This document shows, piece by piece, positions 46,381 through 55,286 of a stretch of 64,000 nucleotides of DNA. The position numbers and the translations under genes are program-made. Origin of the DNA: Flammeovirgaceae bacterium BBD 1991-12 (GTDB taxonomy: Bacteria > Bacteroidota > Bacteroidia > Cytophagales > Cyclobacteriaceae); contig LYSV01000014.1 of NCBI GenBank assembly GCA_001657315.1, positions 1 to 64,000 on the forward strand. Direction: 5' to 3'. A model generated the notes under the pieces. The model had not been told where the DNA came from. It did no database searches and saw only the letters and a list, made by a program, of their open reading frames with translations. Positions within the stretch are counted from its first letter, which is position 1; each line of letters begins with the position of its first letter.

Positions 46381-47334
46381 CTACTGTTCCAGCCATTTTA
46401 AGATGGCCTGGTTTGTTTCTTCCGGCTTTTCCTGCTGGATCCAATGACCGCAATCCAGACTGACAACTTCCACATTGGGCACGAACTCCGTTAGTTTTTC
46501 AGACTTCGGGATCACATCACGGTTGCCATAGATCATGAGTGCAGGCTGTTGAATAATTGGGTTCACATCCGCCAATAAGTGCCAGTTGCGGTCCAGGTTC
46601 CTGTACCAGTTTATACTACCTGTGAACCCTGACGCTTCAAAGGCAGAAATGAAAACGGCCAGTTCGCTTTCACTCATCAAGGGCTCGCCGGGTGGCGTTT
46701 CTGATCTGGCGAGATTTATCATCATCATACCCGGCTCGGGCGGTGCGGGAGGCACATTCCTGCGGAATATATTGCTAAGGAACTGGGAAGTGTTTTCTTC
46801 TAAAATCGCGTCCGCGACGCCTGGCTGTCGATTAAAGTGGACAAAATAGTAGTCGCCACCAAGTATTTCTTCCATGAACTCGATCCATGGCCTTTCTCCG
46901 CGCTCCTGGTAAGGCAAGGCCAGGTTTATCACTTTATTGACGCGACCTGGATGCAATAATGTCAGCCCCCAAACGACCATTGCACCCCAATCATGACCGA
47001 CGAAGGTAGCATCCTCGTAACCGTAGTGATCGAGAAGTGCGATGAGGTCACCCGACAAGTGTTCAATGTCATAGTCTGTTACTTCAGTAGGACGGGATGA
47101 GTTGCCATAACCCCGCTGGTTCGGGACAATGACATGGTAGCCCACCTCGACAAGAGCAGGCACCTGATAACGCCAGGAAAAGGCATGCTCTGGCCAGCCG
47201 TGACAGAGTACAATAGGTTTTCCTGCATTTTCTCGGCCTGCTTCAAAGACTTCGAGTTCCACACCATTGACTGAAATAAGAGTGGGTCTGGGAAAATCGG
47301 TTGGATTAAATATTGTATCAATTACGTTTGTCAT
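46381..47334 (-). CDS. Alpha/beta hydrolase, epoxide-hydrolase-like
   Basis: The 317-residue product has the HGWP oxyanion motif (VLCHGWPEHAFSWRYQV), a nucleophile elbow with Asp (FVGHDWGAMVVWG), a lid domain, and a C-terminal His motif (LDCGHWIQQEKPEE). Asp in the elbow with the HGWP motif fits soluble epoxide hydrolases and haloalkane dehalogenase-like enzymes. The GC content is visibly higher than in neighbouring genes of the block (for example the YdeI gene), suggesting separate acquisition. Confidence 0.82.
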   Translation of the reverse strand: MTNVIDTIFNPTDFPRPTLISVNGVELEVFEAGRENAGKPIVLCHGWPEHAFSWRYQVPALVEVGYHVIVPNQRGYGNSSRPTEVTDYDIEHLSGDLIALLDHYGYEDATFVGHDWGAMVVWGLTLLHPGRVNKVINLALPYQERGERPWIEFMEEILGGDYYFVHFNRQPGVADAILEENTSQFLSNIFRRNVPPAPPEPGMMMINLARSETPPGEPLMSESELAVFISAFEASGFTGSINWYRNLDRNWHLLADVNPIIQQPALMIYGNRDVIPKSEKLTEFVPNVEVVSLDCGHWIQQEKPEETNQAILKWLEQ

Positions 47335-47411
47335 TTTTACGTGTTTTAAAGATTAACTGAGACAAACGTATACCTGACATGTGACAGCCTTATGTCAAGG
47401 GTCAGCAAGAA

Positions 47412-48101
47412 TTAATGGTATTGGTCAAAATACTCTTGTAAAGTCAAATTGTGAGGTTCAAAGTTTTCTGATAGAACTGCTATTTTTTGGATTCTGTCCA
47501 ATCGAAAAAACCGAAATCCCTTACGCAAACGACACCATGCAATCAAATACCAATTTTCGGCACTCAATAGTGCAAATGGCTCTATCAATCTGTTCGTTGC
47601 AGTACCCTCCTTATTTATATATTGTATCTTGACAAGGTTGTAATTGGTAAGTGCACTTTGCAGGTCTGACAAATTGTTACTATTTCTTTCCTGATTTATG
47701 ACCTGATTAAATTGAGTTCTATTAGCCAATAAATTTGCTTTGTCTTTGATGGTATATCTTAGAATGGATTTGATCTTATCAATTGCTTCCGAATAATCCT
47801 TTACAAATGAGGCATCCTTATTTTTCAATACTAACTGTTCTGCAAGTATTAAGGCGTTTGCCTGTTTTTCGGTGAACATTATAGGTGGAATTTTATATCC
47901 CTCCATTAGCGTATATCCTTTTCCCTCTTCGGTCAGAATAGGGACACCTGCTTTCTCCAATGCCTTTATATCCCGGTAAATCGTTCGTGTGCTGACGCCA
48001 AATTTTTCAGAGAGGCCTGGTGCTGTCAACCTTCTTTTGGTTTGCAATTGAGTTAAAATTGCAGCCAGTCTTGAAATTCTTTTGATGTCATCTCCTTCCA
48101 T
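47412..48101 (-). CDS. HTH/WYL-domain transcriptional regulator (YafY type)
   Basis: The 229-residue product has an N-terminal DeoR-type winged HTH (ISRLAAILTQLQTKRRLTAP; STRTIYRDIKALEKAGVPIL) and a C-terminal WYL domain (IQYINKEGTATNRLIEPFAL, LSAENWYLIAWCRLRKGFRF, FRLDRIQKI). WYL domains bind ligands or nucleic acid and appear in regulators of stress or defence. Its neighbour downstream, 77 bp away, is the epoxide-hydrolase-like gene, a possible target. Confidence 0.87.
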   Translation of the reverse strand: MEGDDIKRISRLAAILTQLQTKRRLTAPGLSEKFGVSTRTIYRDIKALEKAGVPILTEEGKGYTLMEGYKIPPIMFTEKQANALILAEQLVLKNKDASFVKDYSEAIDKIKSILRYTIKDKANLLANRTQFNQVINQERNSNNLSDLQSALTNYNLVKIQYINKEGTATNRLIEPFALLSAENWYLIAWCRLRKGFRFFRLDRIQKIAVLSENFEPHNLTLQEYFDQYH

Positions 48102-48650
48102 TCAGAATTTGTTGAATTTCATTTGTTAATGGCTTACAACGATCCAGATATGGCGCTGTGGCACTGAGCTTAATTAATCGGAATAAAAGTAGCTTATCTG
48201 CCGGTGCATTCAAAGTATCGGCATGGTACTGCGCTATACAAATGAAGAACTCCCAGGGGGCAGAAGTAAGTAGAAAGCTCTTCAAGTTTCCTGGCAACAG
48301 ATGAGCGGGATGTTTAGCAGACGCTTCGCAAAAAGCTAAGTAAGGTCATGTGCTATATTGTTTGTTACCAGCTTTTACCTTTCGGTTGTGCAGTTATCGC
48401 TAATGACGCACTAAACTTAGTTCTGCTGCGTAGCGCGATTCCAATAAAAATACATAGTATTTTTGATTCGGAAGTAAGGCGCATAGTAGCAGATCCAAAT
48501 TGCCTTTAGGATCTTTGCCGGAAATCTTTTTTTGAATTTGTATGGCATTTAAAGAAAAGAAGGTCGAAGGGACGCTGGGAAATGGCACGAAGTTCAGAAT
48601 CCCTTACAGTAGACTCCAAAATAGTGTCAGAAGTGTTAAAACCATAAGGG
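48102..48650. other. Spacer with inverted repeats, right edge of the cassette-like block
   Basis: No gene is supported here. A 69-codon minus frame (48088-48297) overlaps the WYL gene start and shows no recognisable domain. GTGCTATATTG near 48350 followed by a TTGTTA and GCTTTTA pattern repeats the sequence at about 35777, in the same orientation. A hairpin lies at 48446-48464 (AAAAATAC ATA GTATTTTT), with imperfect pairing out to about 17 bp. Confidence 0.45.
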
Positions 48651-48691
48651 TAAAAAAATGAGAGGCCTTCTCCAAATCGAAGAAAGCCTCT
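48651..48691 (-). terminator. Rho-independent terminator of the glycosyltransferase gene
   Basis: On the minus strand GAGGCTTTCTTC pairs imperfectly with GGAGAAGGCCTC, followed by TCATTTTTT (48659-48651). It lies 63 bp after the stop of the gene at 48754. Confidence 0.6.
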
Positions 48692-48753
48692 TTTGCTTAA
48701 ACTGACCACCATAGGTAAAGGTCAGCGAGATAACAGAGTTGCTTACCTTCCCT

Positions 48754-49935
48754 TTATACCTTAGGGCTCTCTTTTGGCTCAGTATAGCTGTGCCGGGTAT
48801 GGATAAAATTTTCTTTTACGTCAAGGGCTTTTACCAGGGCTAATGCCATCATCACGATGACTCCGGGTAAGCCCAGTATTACCCGGCTCAGCTTTGCATG
48901 GTAATAAATTTTAGGCAAGGATATCAACATCGTAACCATAAACAAGGCAGCAGCGGATAGACTAACAATAAAACTTTGCAAGGAAATAAAGCCACTGGCA
49001 CCAATGCACAGCATCAATACAATAACAAGGAGTGATTTGGGCAGCAACATACCCTGAAAACACTTGTGGAGCAGGTCCTTATTTCTGGTCTTGATGGCCA
49101 GGGGCATCATCATAAGGTACTTTTGGACCCCTACCAACATGCCAAGCACCCACCGGGTACGCTGGCGGATAAAGTTTGCAGCTTCGGAGACTTTTTCATC
49201 AAAGATATAGACACCCTCCAAAAAGTGGATTTTTACTTTGTCTTTAAGCATCTGAGACTCCATACCCTTATCTTCCACCATACTATCTGGCACCAGAGGG
49301 ATAATATGCTTGTAGTAGCTGGTAGTAAAAGCTATACCTGAGCCAATAAGCGCGGAGGAAAAACCCATGGCTCTGGCGCCCCTCCTGAAAATATGGTTGC
49401 AAATTACCTCATTAGCACCATCCAGCACAGCCAGGCTGGTTTGTGAATTTTTTGCGGTACGATGTAGCTGCGCTACCTCGCAGCCAGCTGCCATTGCCTC
49501 ATTTACTTTATCCAATACACCGTCAGCCATTACGTTATCAGCATCCAACAAAAGTACAAAGTCGTAATCGCTGTCGTGTACATACCTCAATGCATGCTGT
49601 AAAGACTTTATTTTTGAGCTTTTGACGAAGTTCGGGCAACATACGGTGATGGGCAGGTTTTGCAAAGCATTAACAGTACCCGGCTTCAGGTGGTCGGCTA
49701 TAACCAAAATATGAACGTTGCCTCCTGCATAATTGTGGGCAAGGGCTTTGTGTACGGAGGAAAGGATGACCTGATCCTCTTTGTAGGCAGGTATGACAAT
49801 TAGTGCATTTTTAGATTGCCCTCGTACAGTGGGAACACTGGCGCCGGATAGCCTACCGGCCAACGCGAAAACAAATAAATAGGTTGTGTACATGAGCAAA
49901 TAGGCCATTAAGAGATAAAAGATAAGGAGTCCCAT
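48754..49935 (-). CDS. Membrane glycosyltransferase family 2 protein
   Basis: The 393-residue product has an N-terminal membrane helix (1-25), a GT2 domain (ALIVIPAYKEDQVILSSVHK), the DxD motif in FVLLLDADNVMADG, an acceptor-site EDKGME and the processive-type (Q/R)xxRW motif in FIRQRTRWVLGM, then three or four C-terminal membrane helices. This layout fits synthase-like enzymes that make or extend a surface polysaccharide at the inner membrane. The product sugar is unknown. It stands alone with its own terminator, divergent from another glycosyltransferase. Confidence 0.86.
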   Translation of the reverse strand: MGLLIFYLLMAYLLMYTTYLFVFALAGRLSGASVPTVRGQSKNALIVIPAYKEDQVILSSVHKALAHNYAGGNVHILVIADHLKPGTVNALQNLPITVCCPNFVKSSKIKSLQHALRYVHDSDYDFVLLLDADNVMADGVLDKVNEAMAAGCEVAQLHRTAKNSQTSLAVLDGANEVICNHIFRRGARAMGFSSALIGSGIAFTTSYYKHIIPLVPDSMVEDKGMESQMLKDKVKIHFLEGVYIFDEKVSEAANFIRQRTRWVLGMLVGVQKYLMMMPLAIKTRNKDLLHKCFQGMLLPKSLLVIVLMLCIGASGFISLQSFIVSLSAAALFMVTMLISLPKIYYHAKLSRVILGLPGVIVMMALALVKALDVKENFIHTRHSYTEPKESPKV

Positions 49936-50300
49936 GGTGTAAAGTTGGTTTAGTCACACTATCAATATAATACAAAAGTTAATTATATAGGCTATATAGT
50001 AAGAAGGAAAATTGTGGAATATAGCTGACCGATTGTGGAATAGTAAATTGACTTTTTTAAACAGATAAACTTACGCTATTCCCATTTACAAGGGATTCGA
50101 AAACAACATATCGTACAACTCTGGTTTTACTTTGTGACCGTATACTTAAGCTTAGGTATTGATTTAAGATCAACTTTAAAGTAATTTTAAGATTATCCTT
50201 TGATATTTTATTTTTCTATTTCAAGAAAAATTTATGCTCAAATTAAGCACAAAGCTGAGTCAAAATTACTTTGCACCCTTCTTCTTAAAATCATTCCGTT
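49936..50300. other. Divergent promoter region between two glycosyltransferase genes
   Basis: The 365-bp gap is strongly AT-rich and has no supported ORF, repeat or RNA. It should carry promoters for both flanking genes. No motif could be set apart with confidence. Confidence 0.4.
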
Positions 50301-51167
50301 ATGACGAGCTTTGGTATTATCTTCCCTGATTCTACAACGGCTTTCAGAGAGAAGCATCGTCGCTTATATTTTTTTTTCAGCAGATTAAAGCAACTATATT
50401 ATCGTATCTGTCCCCCTTTATCTTTGATAAACAAGAAAAAAATATTGATAGGGACAATTCCGATAATCATCAACAACTTTAACCGTTATAATTCGCTTAA
50501 GGTCCTCTTGAATTGGATTATGAGTCTTGACACCCCAACATCGATCCTGATTATTGATAATAATTCCAGTTTTCTCCCGCTCTTACAATACTACGAGGCC
50601 CTTGACCAATTGCCTAATACACAGGTTATTCATTCTACGAAAAACCTGGGGCTAAAAAGGATACTGCCGGTGAGTATGGCATTAAGAGGTTTTGACAAAT
50701 ACATTGTCTCAGATGCTGATCTGGTACCTTACCCTGACACTCCCATGGATATTTTAAAGAAAATGAGTCAGGTTCTGGACGAGAATCCAGAAATAAATCA
50801 TGTAGGTGCTTCCCTTGAAATAAAGGACATCCCTTCTTATTACCCTTTTCGACGAGAGGTTCTTCAATGGGAAGGGAAATACTGGAAAAACAGATCAGGC
50901 AAAGAGACTTTTATAGCTCCTGTGGACACCACTTTTGGCATGTATCGCAGATCTTCTTTGGTTACAAACATCTCAAATTCCCTGCGCCTTGACCGTCCCT
51001 ACACCTTAAAGCATGTTGACTGGTATGTAAACCCCCGAAACCTGACCGAAGAACAAAGATTTTACATTGATAGATGTTCATGTCTTTCAACCTGGAATAC
51101 AAAGCTAAAAAATCACCTCAAGCCAGATTATCTTTTTTCAGACCAGTCAGGGGGTCCAAAAAGGTAA
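50301..51167 (+). CDS. Glycosyltransferase family 2-like protein
   Basis: The 288-residue product has a GT-A fold opening (TIPIIINNFNRYNSLKVLLN), SILIIDNNSSFLPLLQYYEA and the DxD-like YIVSDADLVPYPDT, typical of GT2 enzymes, and no membrane helices. Its C-terminal tail overlaps the convergent deacetylase gene by 50 bp (51118-51167). It may act on the same surface polymer as the neighbouring synthase and deacetylase. The overlap hints at mutual transcriptional interference. Confidence 0.75.
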   Translation: MTSFGIIFPDSTTAFREKHRRLYFFFSRLKQLYYRICPPLSLINKKKILIGTIPIIINNFNRYNSLKVLLNWIMSLDTPTSILIIDNNSSFLPLLQYYEALDQLPNTQVIHSTKNLGLKRILPVSMALRGFDKYIVSDADLVPYPDTPMDILKKMSQVLDENPEINHVGASLEIKDIPSYYPFRREVLQWEGKYWKNRSGKETFIAPVDTTFGMYRRSSLVTNISNSLRLDRPYTLKHVDWYVNPRNLTEEQRFYIDRCSCLSTWNTKLKNHLKPDYLFSDQSGGPKR

Positions 51168-51999
51168 TTCCCTTTTGTTCCATGTATTCAATAATTCTGT
51201 AAAAAAGCCAACTGGTAGAAGTATGGTCATGAAGGAGAACAAGATCATTTGAAAATAAGTAGTTCAATCCATGAGGTTCTGATATACAGCCGAAATCGGT
51301 AACGGGATCGTCAGCATCTATCCGATCGCAGACATACCGAAGAAAGTTATGCCTATTCCAATCATTATTATACCTCCATTCACGAACATCAAATGTCCAG
51401 TTCCAGTCATATCCAACATTCATCTGTTGATAAAAGGAATAGGTGATCCCATAAACCTCTGGTCTCACATAGCCTAAATCCCGGAGGCAAGTCTGTATTT
51501 GTTCCTTTCTTATCATTCCATGACGATTTTTCCCTGACAAATAATGTTCGAAACCGGCTTTGGATAAAAGTTGGAAAATTTGACACAGCTTTTTCCCGGG
51601 ACCTGCCTGTCCTTTTATGAATGCGTTGGAAAAGGGAGAGAGATCAAACCCGAATTTGAAATCACCTTTATCTCCATATGGAAAACGAAATAATTTGTGA
51701 TAAACTGATATACCACAATTTCGATAAATCTCACCTATGAGATCGTCCGTTTTTTTAATTTGCTCGATACAAGAGGTTAGTGGAAGTAGTGAAAATCGTT
51801 GGTGATCATAGGCATGGTTGCCAATACAATACCCATACTCAACCGCCTCAGACAAATCTGTCAAATGATTTTTGATTAGATCGCCGCGGCAGAAGAACAC
51901 AGCTGGGATCTGTTTTCTATGTAAGAATCTAACCTTCTCCGCAAAATCATCGGAAGGGCTGTCATCAATAGTGAGATAGATTCCTTTTTTGAATGCCAC
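51118..51999 (-). CDS. NodB-type polysaccharide deacetylase
   Basis: The 293-residue product has the NodB metal motifs: GIYLTIDDSPSDDF (Asp pair) and GYCIGNHAYDHQRFS (HxxxH), then LFRFPYGDKGDF for the catalytic pocket, and a late LVLLHDHTS motif with the catalytic His. No signal peptide is visible, unlike most secreted members, so it may act in the cytoplasm or on lipid-linked intermediates. Substrates of the family are N-acetylated or O-acetylated glycans. Confidence 0.82.
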   Translation of the reverse strand: MAFKKGIYLTIDDSPSDDFAEKVRFLHRKQIPAVFFCRGDLIKNHLTDLSEAVEYGYCIGNHAYDHQRFSLLPLTSCIEQIKKTDDLIGEIYRNCGISVYHKLFRFPYGDKGDFKFGFDLSPFSNAFIKGQAGPGKKLCQIFQLLSKAGFEHYLSGKNRHGMIRKEQIQTCLRDLGYVRPEVYGITYSFYQQMNVGYDWNWTFDVREWRYNNDWNRHNFLRYVCDRIDADDPVTDFGCISEPHGLNYLFSNDLVLLHDHTSTSWLFYRIIEYMEQKGITFLDPLTGLKKDNLA

Positions 52000-52208
52000 T
52001 GGTGAACTATAAGATGCATAATTTACGGAATTCCGAGATGTTATGAAATTCTATTATTGGCTTATGAAAGTAGCCTGCCTTCTTCAAAGACATTGTAAAA
52101 ACTCACGTTTTTCACTGCTCTATGTTCGCTGGCCTTCACCCCAATTACAGGAATAAAAAAGTAAATGGTTCATGTGACGGCTCCTTGAACCTGATGATCC
52201 ACAACCGA

Positions 52209-52691
52209 TCACATCTGTCTGACCAGGCCTTTTCTTATCATTCTATAGTTTACGATCTCTACTCCCTGCAGATGCCTGACATTTTCCTTTTCTACCTCAA
52301 ATCCTTTTCGCTCAAAAAACGGTCTGGCTGTTTTGCTGACATTGGCCCATAAGTAAGAGCTGTTCTTCCTCCTGCTCTCGCTTACCAGCTCTTCATATAT
52401 ACGATCGGCTATGCCCTTCCGCAGGTGATTGGCGGCAACATACAGAAAGTCTATATACTCTCCATTATGAATAGAACCAAAACCAACGATCTCATCATCC
52501 AGCACCGCCACCAGAAAATACTGATCCTGTATGGCTTTCAGAAGCCGGTCCTTATTATCCACCGCAACGGACCAGGCCTTTCGCTGAACGGGTGAATATT
52601 CATGCGTACAGGCGTTAAGAATGGAATGCTGACAAACACGGATGATCTCCTCAACATCATGAGCTTCAGCCTTACGGATCACCACGTTCAT
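52209..52691 (-). CDS. GNAT-family N-acetyltransferase
   Basis: Start at MNVVIRKAEAHDVEEI (52691), since upstream codons lie in the methyltransferase gene. The 160-residue product has the GNAT core (FLVAVLDDEIVGFGSIHNGE; IDFLYVAANHLRKGIADRIY; FFERKGFEVEKENV) with the acetyl-CoA loop in the LRKGIA form. Start and methyltransferase stop share ATGA (52688-52691). Acceptor unknown. Confidence 0.85.
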   Translation of the reverse strand: MNVVIRKAEAHDVEEIIRVCQHSILNACTHEYSPVQRKAWSVAVDNKDRLLKAIQDQYFLVAVLDDEIVGFGSIHNGEYIDFLYVAANHLRKGIADRIYEELVSESRRKNSSYLWANVSKTARPFFERKGFEVEKENVRHLQGVEIVNYRMIRKGLVRQM

Positions 52692-53410
52692 TTTCCGGCA
52701 ATTATGGTGATTACTCCCTGTTGAAAGTGGTTGCAAACTATGTGAAGACCATTCTTTTCCAACACCCGTAACACCTCCTCCGGACAGATCCGCGTCTTGT
52801 AATAGTGGCTTACTTTCTGCTGCCATGTATCACCTGAGCGCTCATTAAGCAGATCCGTTACCCTGACCCTCTCCTCTTCATATTCAAGAATGCATGTCAG
52901 AATTCTGGAGTCTGTACTTTTAACTGGGATGAACCGCTGGTCACCGGTCAATTCAGTAGAATAGTCCCTGAAGGAAAGAACGAGATGCCCGTTTTCAGCG
53001 AGAGAAGAAGAACATACGGTGAGGAACTGCACGATCACCTCCTTACTTGGCAGGTGGGTAAGCGTGTCCCCCCAGCACACGATAAGGTGAGAAAGGGTAC
53101 TTTCACGGGTCATGTATTCCACTATATCCGATTGAACCGTTCGGATGGGAAATCCCTGCCTGTGTATTTCCAGCTCGTCAAGTAACTGCCGGTTAAAATC
53201 CACAGCTTTTACCTGATACCCCAGGTCGGCCAGTGCTACGCTCTGGATACCATGCCCGGAACCAAGATCGAGGGCTTTCTTCCCCTCTCCACCACTCAGC
53301 CCCTGTTCAGTGATAAAGCGTCGGAAGTTTGCCACGTTTTTGTCAAAGTCACCCGTCATCCACGCGTAGAAGTTTCCCAGGTGGCTATCGTAATGTTCTT
53401 TTACCGTCAT
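52688..53410 (-). CDS. Class I SAM-dependent methyltransferase
   Basis: The 240-residue product opens MTVKEHYDSHLGNFYAWMTG, followed by motif I ALDLGSGHGIQSVALADLGY, acidic strand-2 VKAVDFNRQLLDELE, and VCWGDTLTHLPSK. The C-terminal part binds the acceptor. It is coupled to the GNAT gene by a 4-nt overlap and lies 65 bp from the homocysteine methyltransferase gene, so these likely form one operon. Substrate unknown. Confidence 0.85.
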   Translation of the reverse strand: MTVKEHYDSHLGNFYAWMTGDFDKNVANFRRFITEQGLSGGEGKKALDLGSGHGIQSVALADLGYQVKAVDFNRQLLDELEIHRQGFPIRTVQSDIVEYMTRESTLSHLIVCWGDTLTHLPSKEVIVQFLTVCSSSLAENGHLVLSFRDYSTELTGDQRFIPVKSTDSRILTCILEYEEERVRVTDLLNERSGDTWQQKVSHYYKTRICPEEVLRVLEKNGLHIVCNHFQQGVITIIAGK

Positions 53411-53475
53411 CCTTTCTTCGTACCTGTTGTTAAGACTGTTTCAGTGGCCAAAATAACGAAGAAAAACAACCGATG

Positions 53476-54426
53476 TCACAGAACTCTATTCCCAAACCTC
53501 TGGCAAATTTCCTCCACATGCGAATGATCCGTACCACAGCACCCGCCGACCACTTTGAGATCAGGCAGAAGCTGACGCAGTGCTACGTAGTTCGTGGCGA
53601 GGTGACATTTGTCTCCGGCATCCAGTGTTTCAGCCTCATCCAGCTCTGCGTGGCTTTTCGTAGAGGCATTGGCTCTTACACCTCTTATCCTGCTTTTCCA
53701 GTCTCCGTCCGTCCCAAGTATCCCGGAAAAGTGATCTAGATGAGCACAGTTGATCATATAATGACTGGCATACCCGCTGGAAAGGCTGTCGGTTTTTTCT
53801 ATCGCCCTCCCCAGGCTCTCACCACAGGGTAGTTTTCCATTGGTTTCCACAGTAAATGAAATAGCCACAGGAATGTTGAATCTGGCGGCTGCCTTCACGA
53901 TGCCAGCAGCTTCACTGACATAATTTAAGGTTAATGCCGTGACCAGGTCAACATCGGCGAGCGCAAATGACATGATCTGGTCATGGTGATAGCTCTCGGC
54001 TTCCTCAACCGTCATCATATCTTCTGCCCTGTAGCCATCGCCACGCGGACCAATGTTACCGCTTATGAGTATCTGCGGTATTTCTGTACCATATCTTTTA
54101 GCAAAGGTCCTTACCAGTTGCACGGCGTTCTTGTTAACAGCCACCAGTTCACCGGTAGAATAACCAAGCCTGTAAGCCCAGTCCGGATTGGCCCGCCATG
54201 TGGGGGTTTCCAGAATGAAATCATACTGGTATCTGCCGGCAAGCTCAAGATAGGGCTGATAGTAGGACTCCAGGGCCTGCTGGCCCTCGATGTTGTTCAC
54301 CAGTTCGAAAGCGGCAAAATGATTGAGCTCTACCCCCTGATGAAAGATCAGCGATGTTTCCAGGCCGCCGTCTGTGAGGTAAAACGCCTCCGTAAGAATG
54401 TCTTTTCTCCGGTTTATCATTTCCAT
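53476..54426 (-). CDS. Homocysteine S-methyltransferase family protein
   Basis: The 316-residue product has the family's zinc-binding cysteines: MINCAHLDHFSGIL and the late VVGGCCGTDHSHVEEICQR, with ILISGNIGPRGDGYRAEDMM and ILETPTWRANPDWAYRLG. The fold transfers a methyl group from S-methylmethionine or SAM to homocysteine, forming methionine. It lies 2 bp after the desaturase gene, in one operon. Confidence 0.88.
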   Translation of the reverse strand: MEMINRRKDILTEAFYLTDGGLETSLIFHQGVELNHFAAFELVNNIEGQQALESYYQPYLELAGRYQYDFILETPTWRANPDWAYRLGYSTGELVAVNKNAVQLVRTFAKRYGTEIPQILISGNIGPRGDGYRAEDMMTVEEAESYHHDQIMSFALADVDLVTALTLNYVSEAAGIVKAAARFNIPVAISFTVETNGKLPCGESLGRAIEKTDSLSSGYASHYMINCAHLDHFSGILGTDGDWKSRIRGVRANASTKSHAELDEAETLDAGDKCHLATNYVALRQLLPDLKVVGGCCGTDHSHVEEICQRFGNRVL

Positions 54427-54428
54427 GT

Positions 54429-55202
54429 TCAGGCGTTTTCCTTTTCCGCTTCCTGCTTCGTTACATCCCGAAACATCAGCATGTCCCCTACACGGGCAGA
54501 TGCACCATCGTAAAATCCATTCTCCCCCTGGTAATTGTCCGGATTTTTGAAAGTGCCGAACAGATAATCGTAGATAGGAAAGTCCGAATAATTATACTGA
54601 TGTACCCCGCGGGCATGGTGTATGGCATGCTGCTCAGGGCGCTGGATGAAGTAGCCCAGCCACTTTGGCGTTTTGATATTGGCATGCTGAAAAATGCTCA
54701 GAAAGTTAAGTGCCAGTACTACCACAGTGATCGCCTGTGGAGAGAGCCCCATAACAAGTGCAAAGCAGATACTTCCCAACAGAGTGAACCCGATCATATC
54801 CATAGGGCTGAAGTAAAACGTACTGGCTACATCCAGCCTCTCGGCACTATGGTGCATCTGATGGAAGATTTTCCAGAGAAAGCCTGACCTGTGCATGGTC
54901 AGATGCCAAAAGTAGAGTAGGAGCTGGTAGGACAATAGCCCGATCAGTACCTGAGCTGCCGGGTGCATATGTGCCAGGCTGATCAGTTGATAGCTGGCCA
55001 GAAAATCATCCGTGAGCAGGGGCAGGTAAGAGCTGAGGTAAAAAATCACCGCAAAGCTTATGAGTCCCCGGAGTGTGGCATACCTGATCCGGGGAAGGTT
55101 TTTGTTCCGGGGAAAGAAGACTTCCCAAAGGTAAAGTCCCATGAACATCCCTATGACCGCAAGAGAAACAGGGTCAAGTAAAATTTCAATTGGTGTAGGC
55201 AT
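54429..55202 (-). CDS. Sterol desaturase / fatty acid hydroxylase superfamily protein
   Basis: The 257-residue membrane protein has about four membrane segments and the three His boxes of the superfamily: HLTMH (in YFWHLTMHRSG), HQMHH (IFHQMHHSAERLD) and HAIHH (PEQHAIHHARGVHQYNYSD). These bind a di-iron centre that hydroxylates or desaturates lipids. It starts an operon with homocysteine methyltransferase, a methyltransferase and GNAT. No sterol pathway gene is seen; hydroxylation of a membrane lipid is the safer reading. Confidence 0.86.
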   Translation of the reverse strand: MPTPIEILLDPVSLAVIGMFMGLYLWEVFFPRNKNLPRIRYATLRGLISFAVIFYLSSYLPLLTDDFLASYQLISLAHMHPAAQVLIGLLSYQLLLYFWHLTMHRSGFLWKIFHQMHHSAERLDVASTFYFSPMDMIGFTLLGSICFALVMGLSPQAITVVVLALNFLSIFQHANIKTPKWLGYFIQRPEQHAIHHARGVHQYNYSDFPIYDYLFGTFKNPDNYQGENGFYDGASARVGDMLMFRDVTKQEAEKENA

Positions 55203-55286
55203 AATTTTTTAGTGTTTTTGATTACATACCATAAGGCGTAAGTCACGGACTTACATTGTAAGGTCTGAACGGAGGATCCGCTCACA

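Noticed and set aside
48088-48297. 69-codon minus-strand frame before the WYL gene
   Set aside because: Overlaps the start of the WYL regulator and shows no recognisable family.
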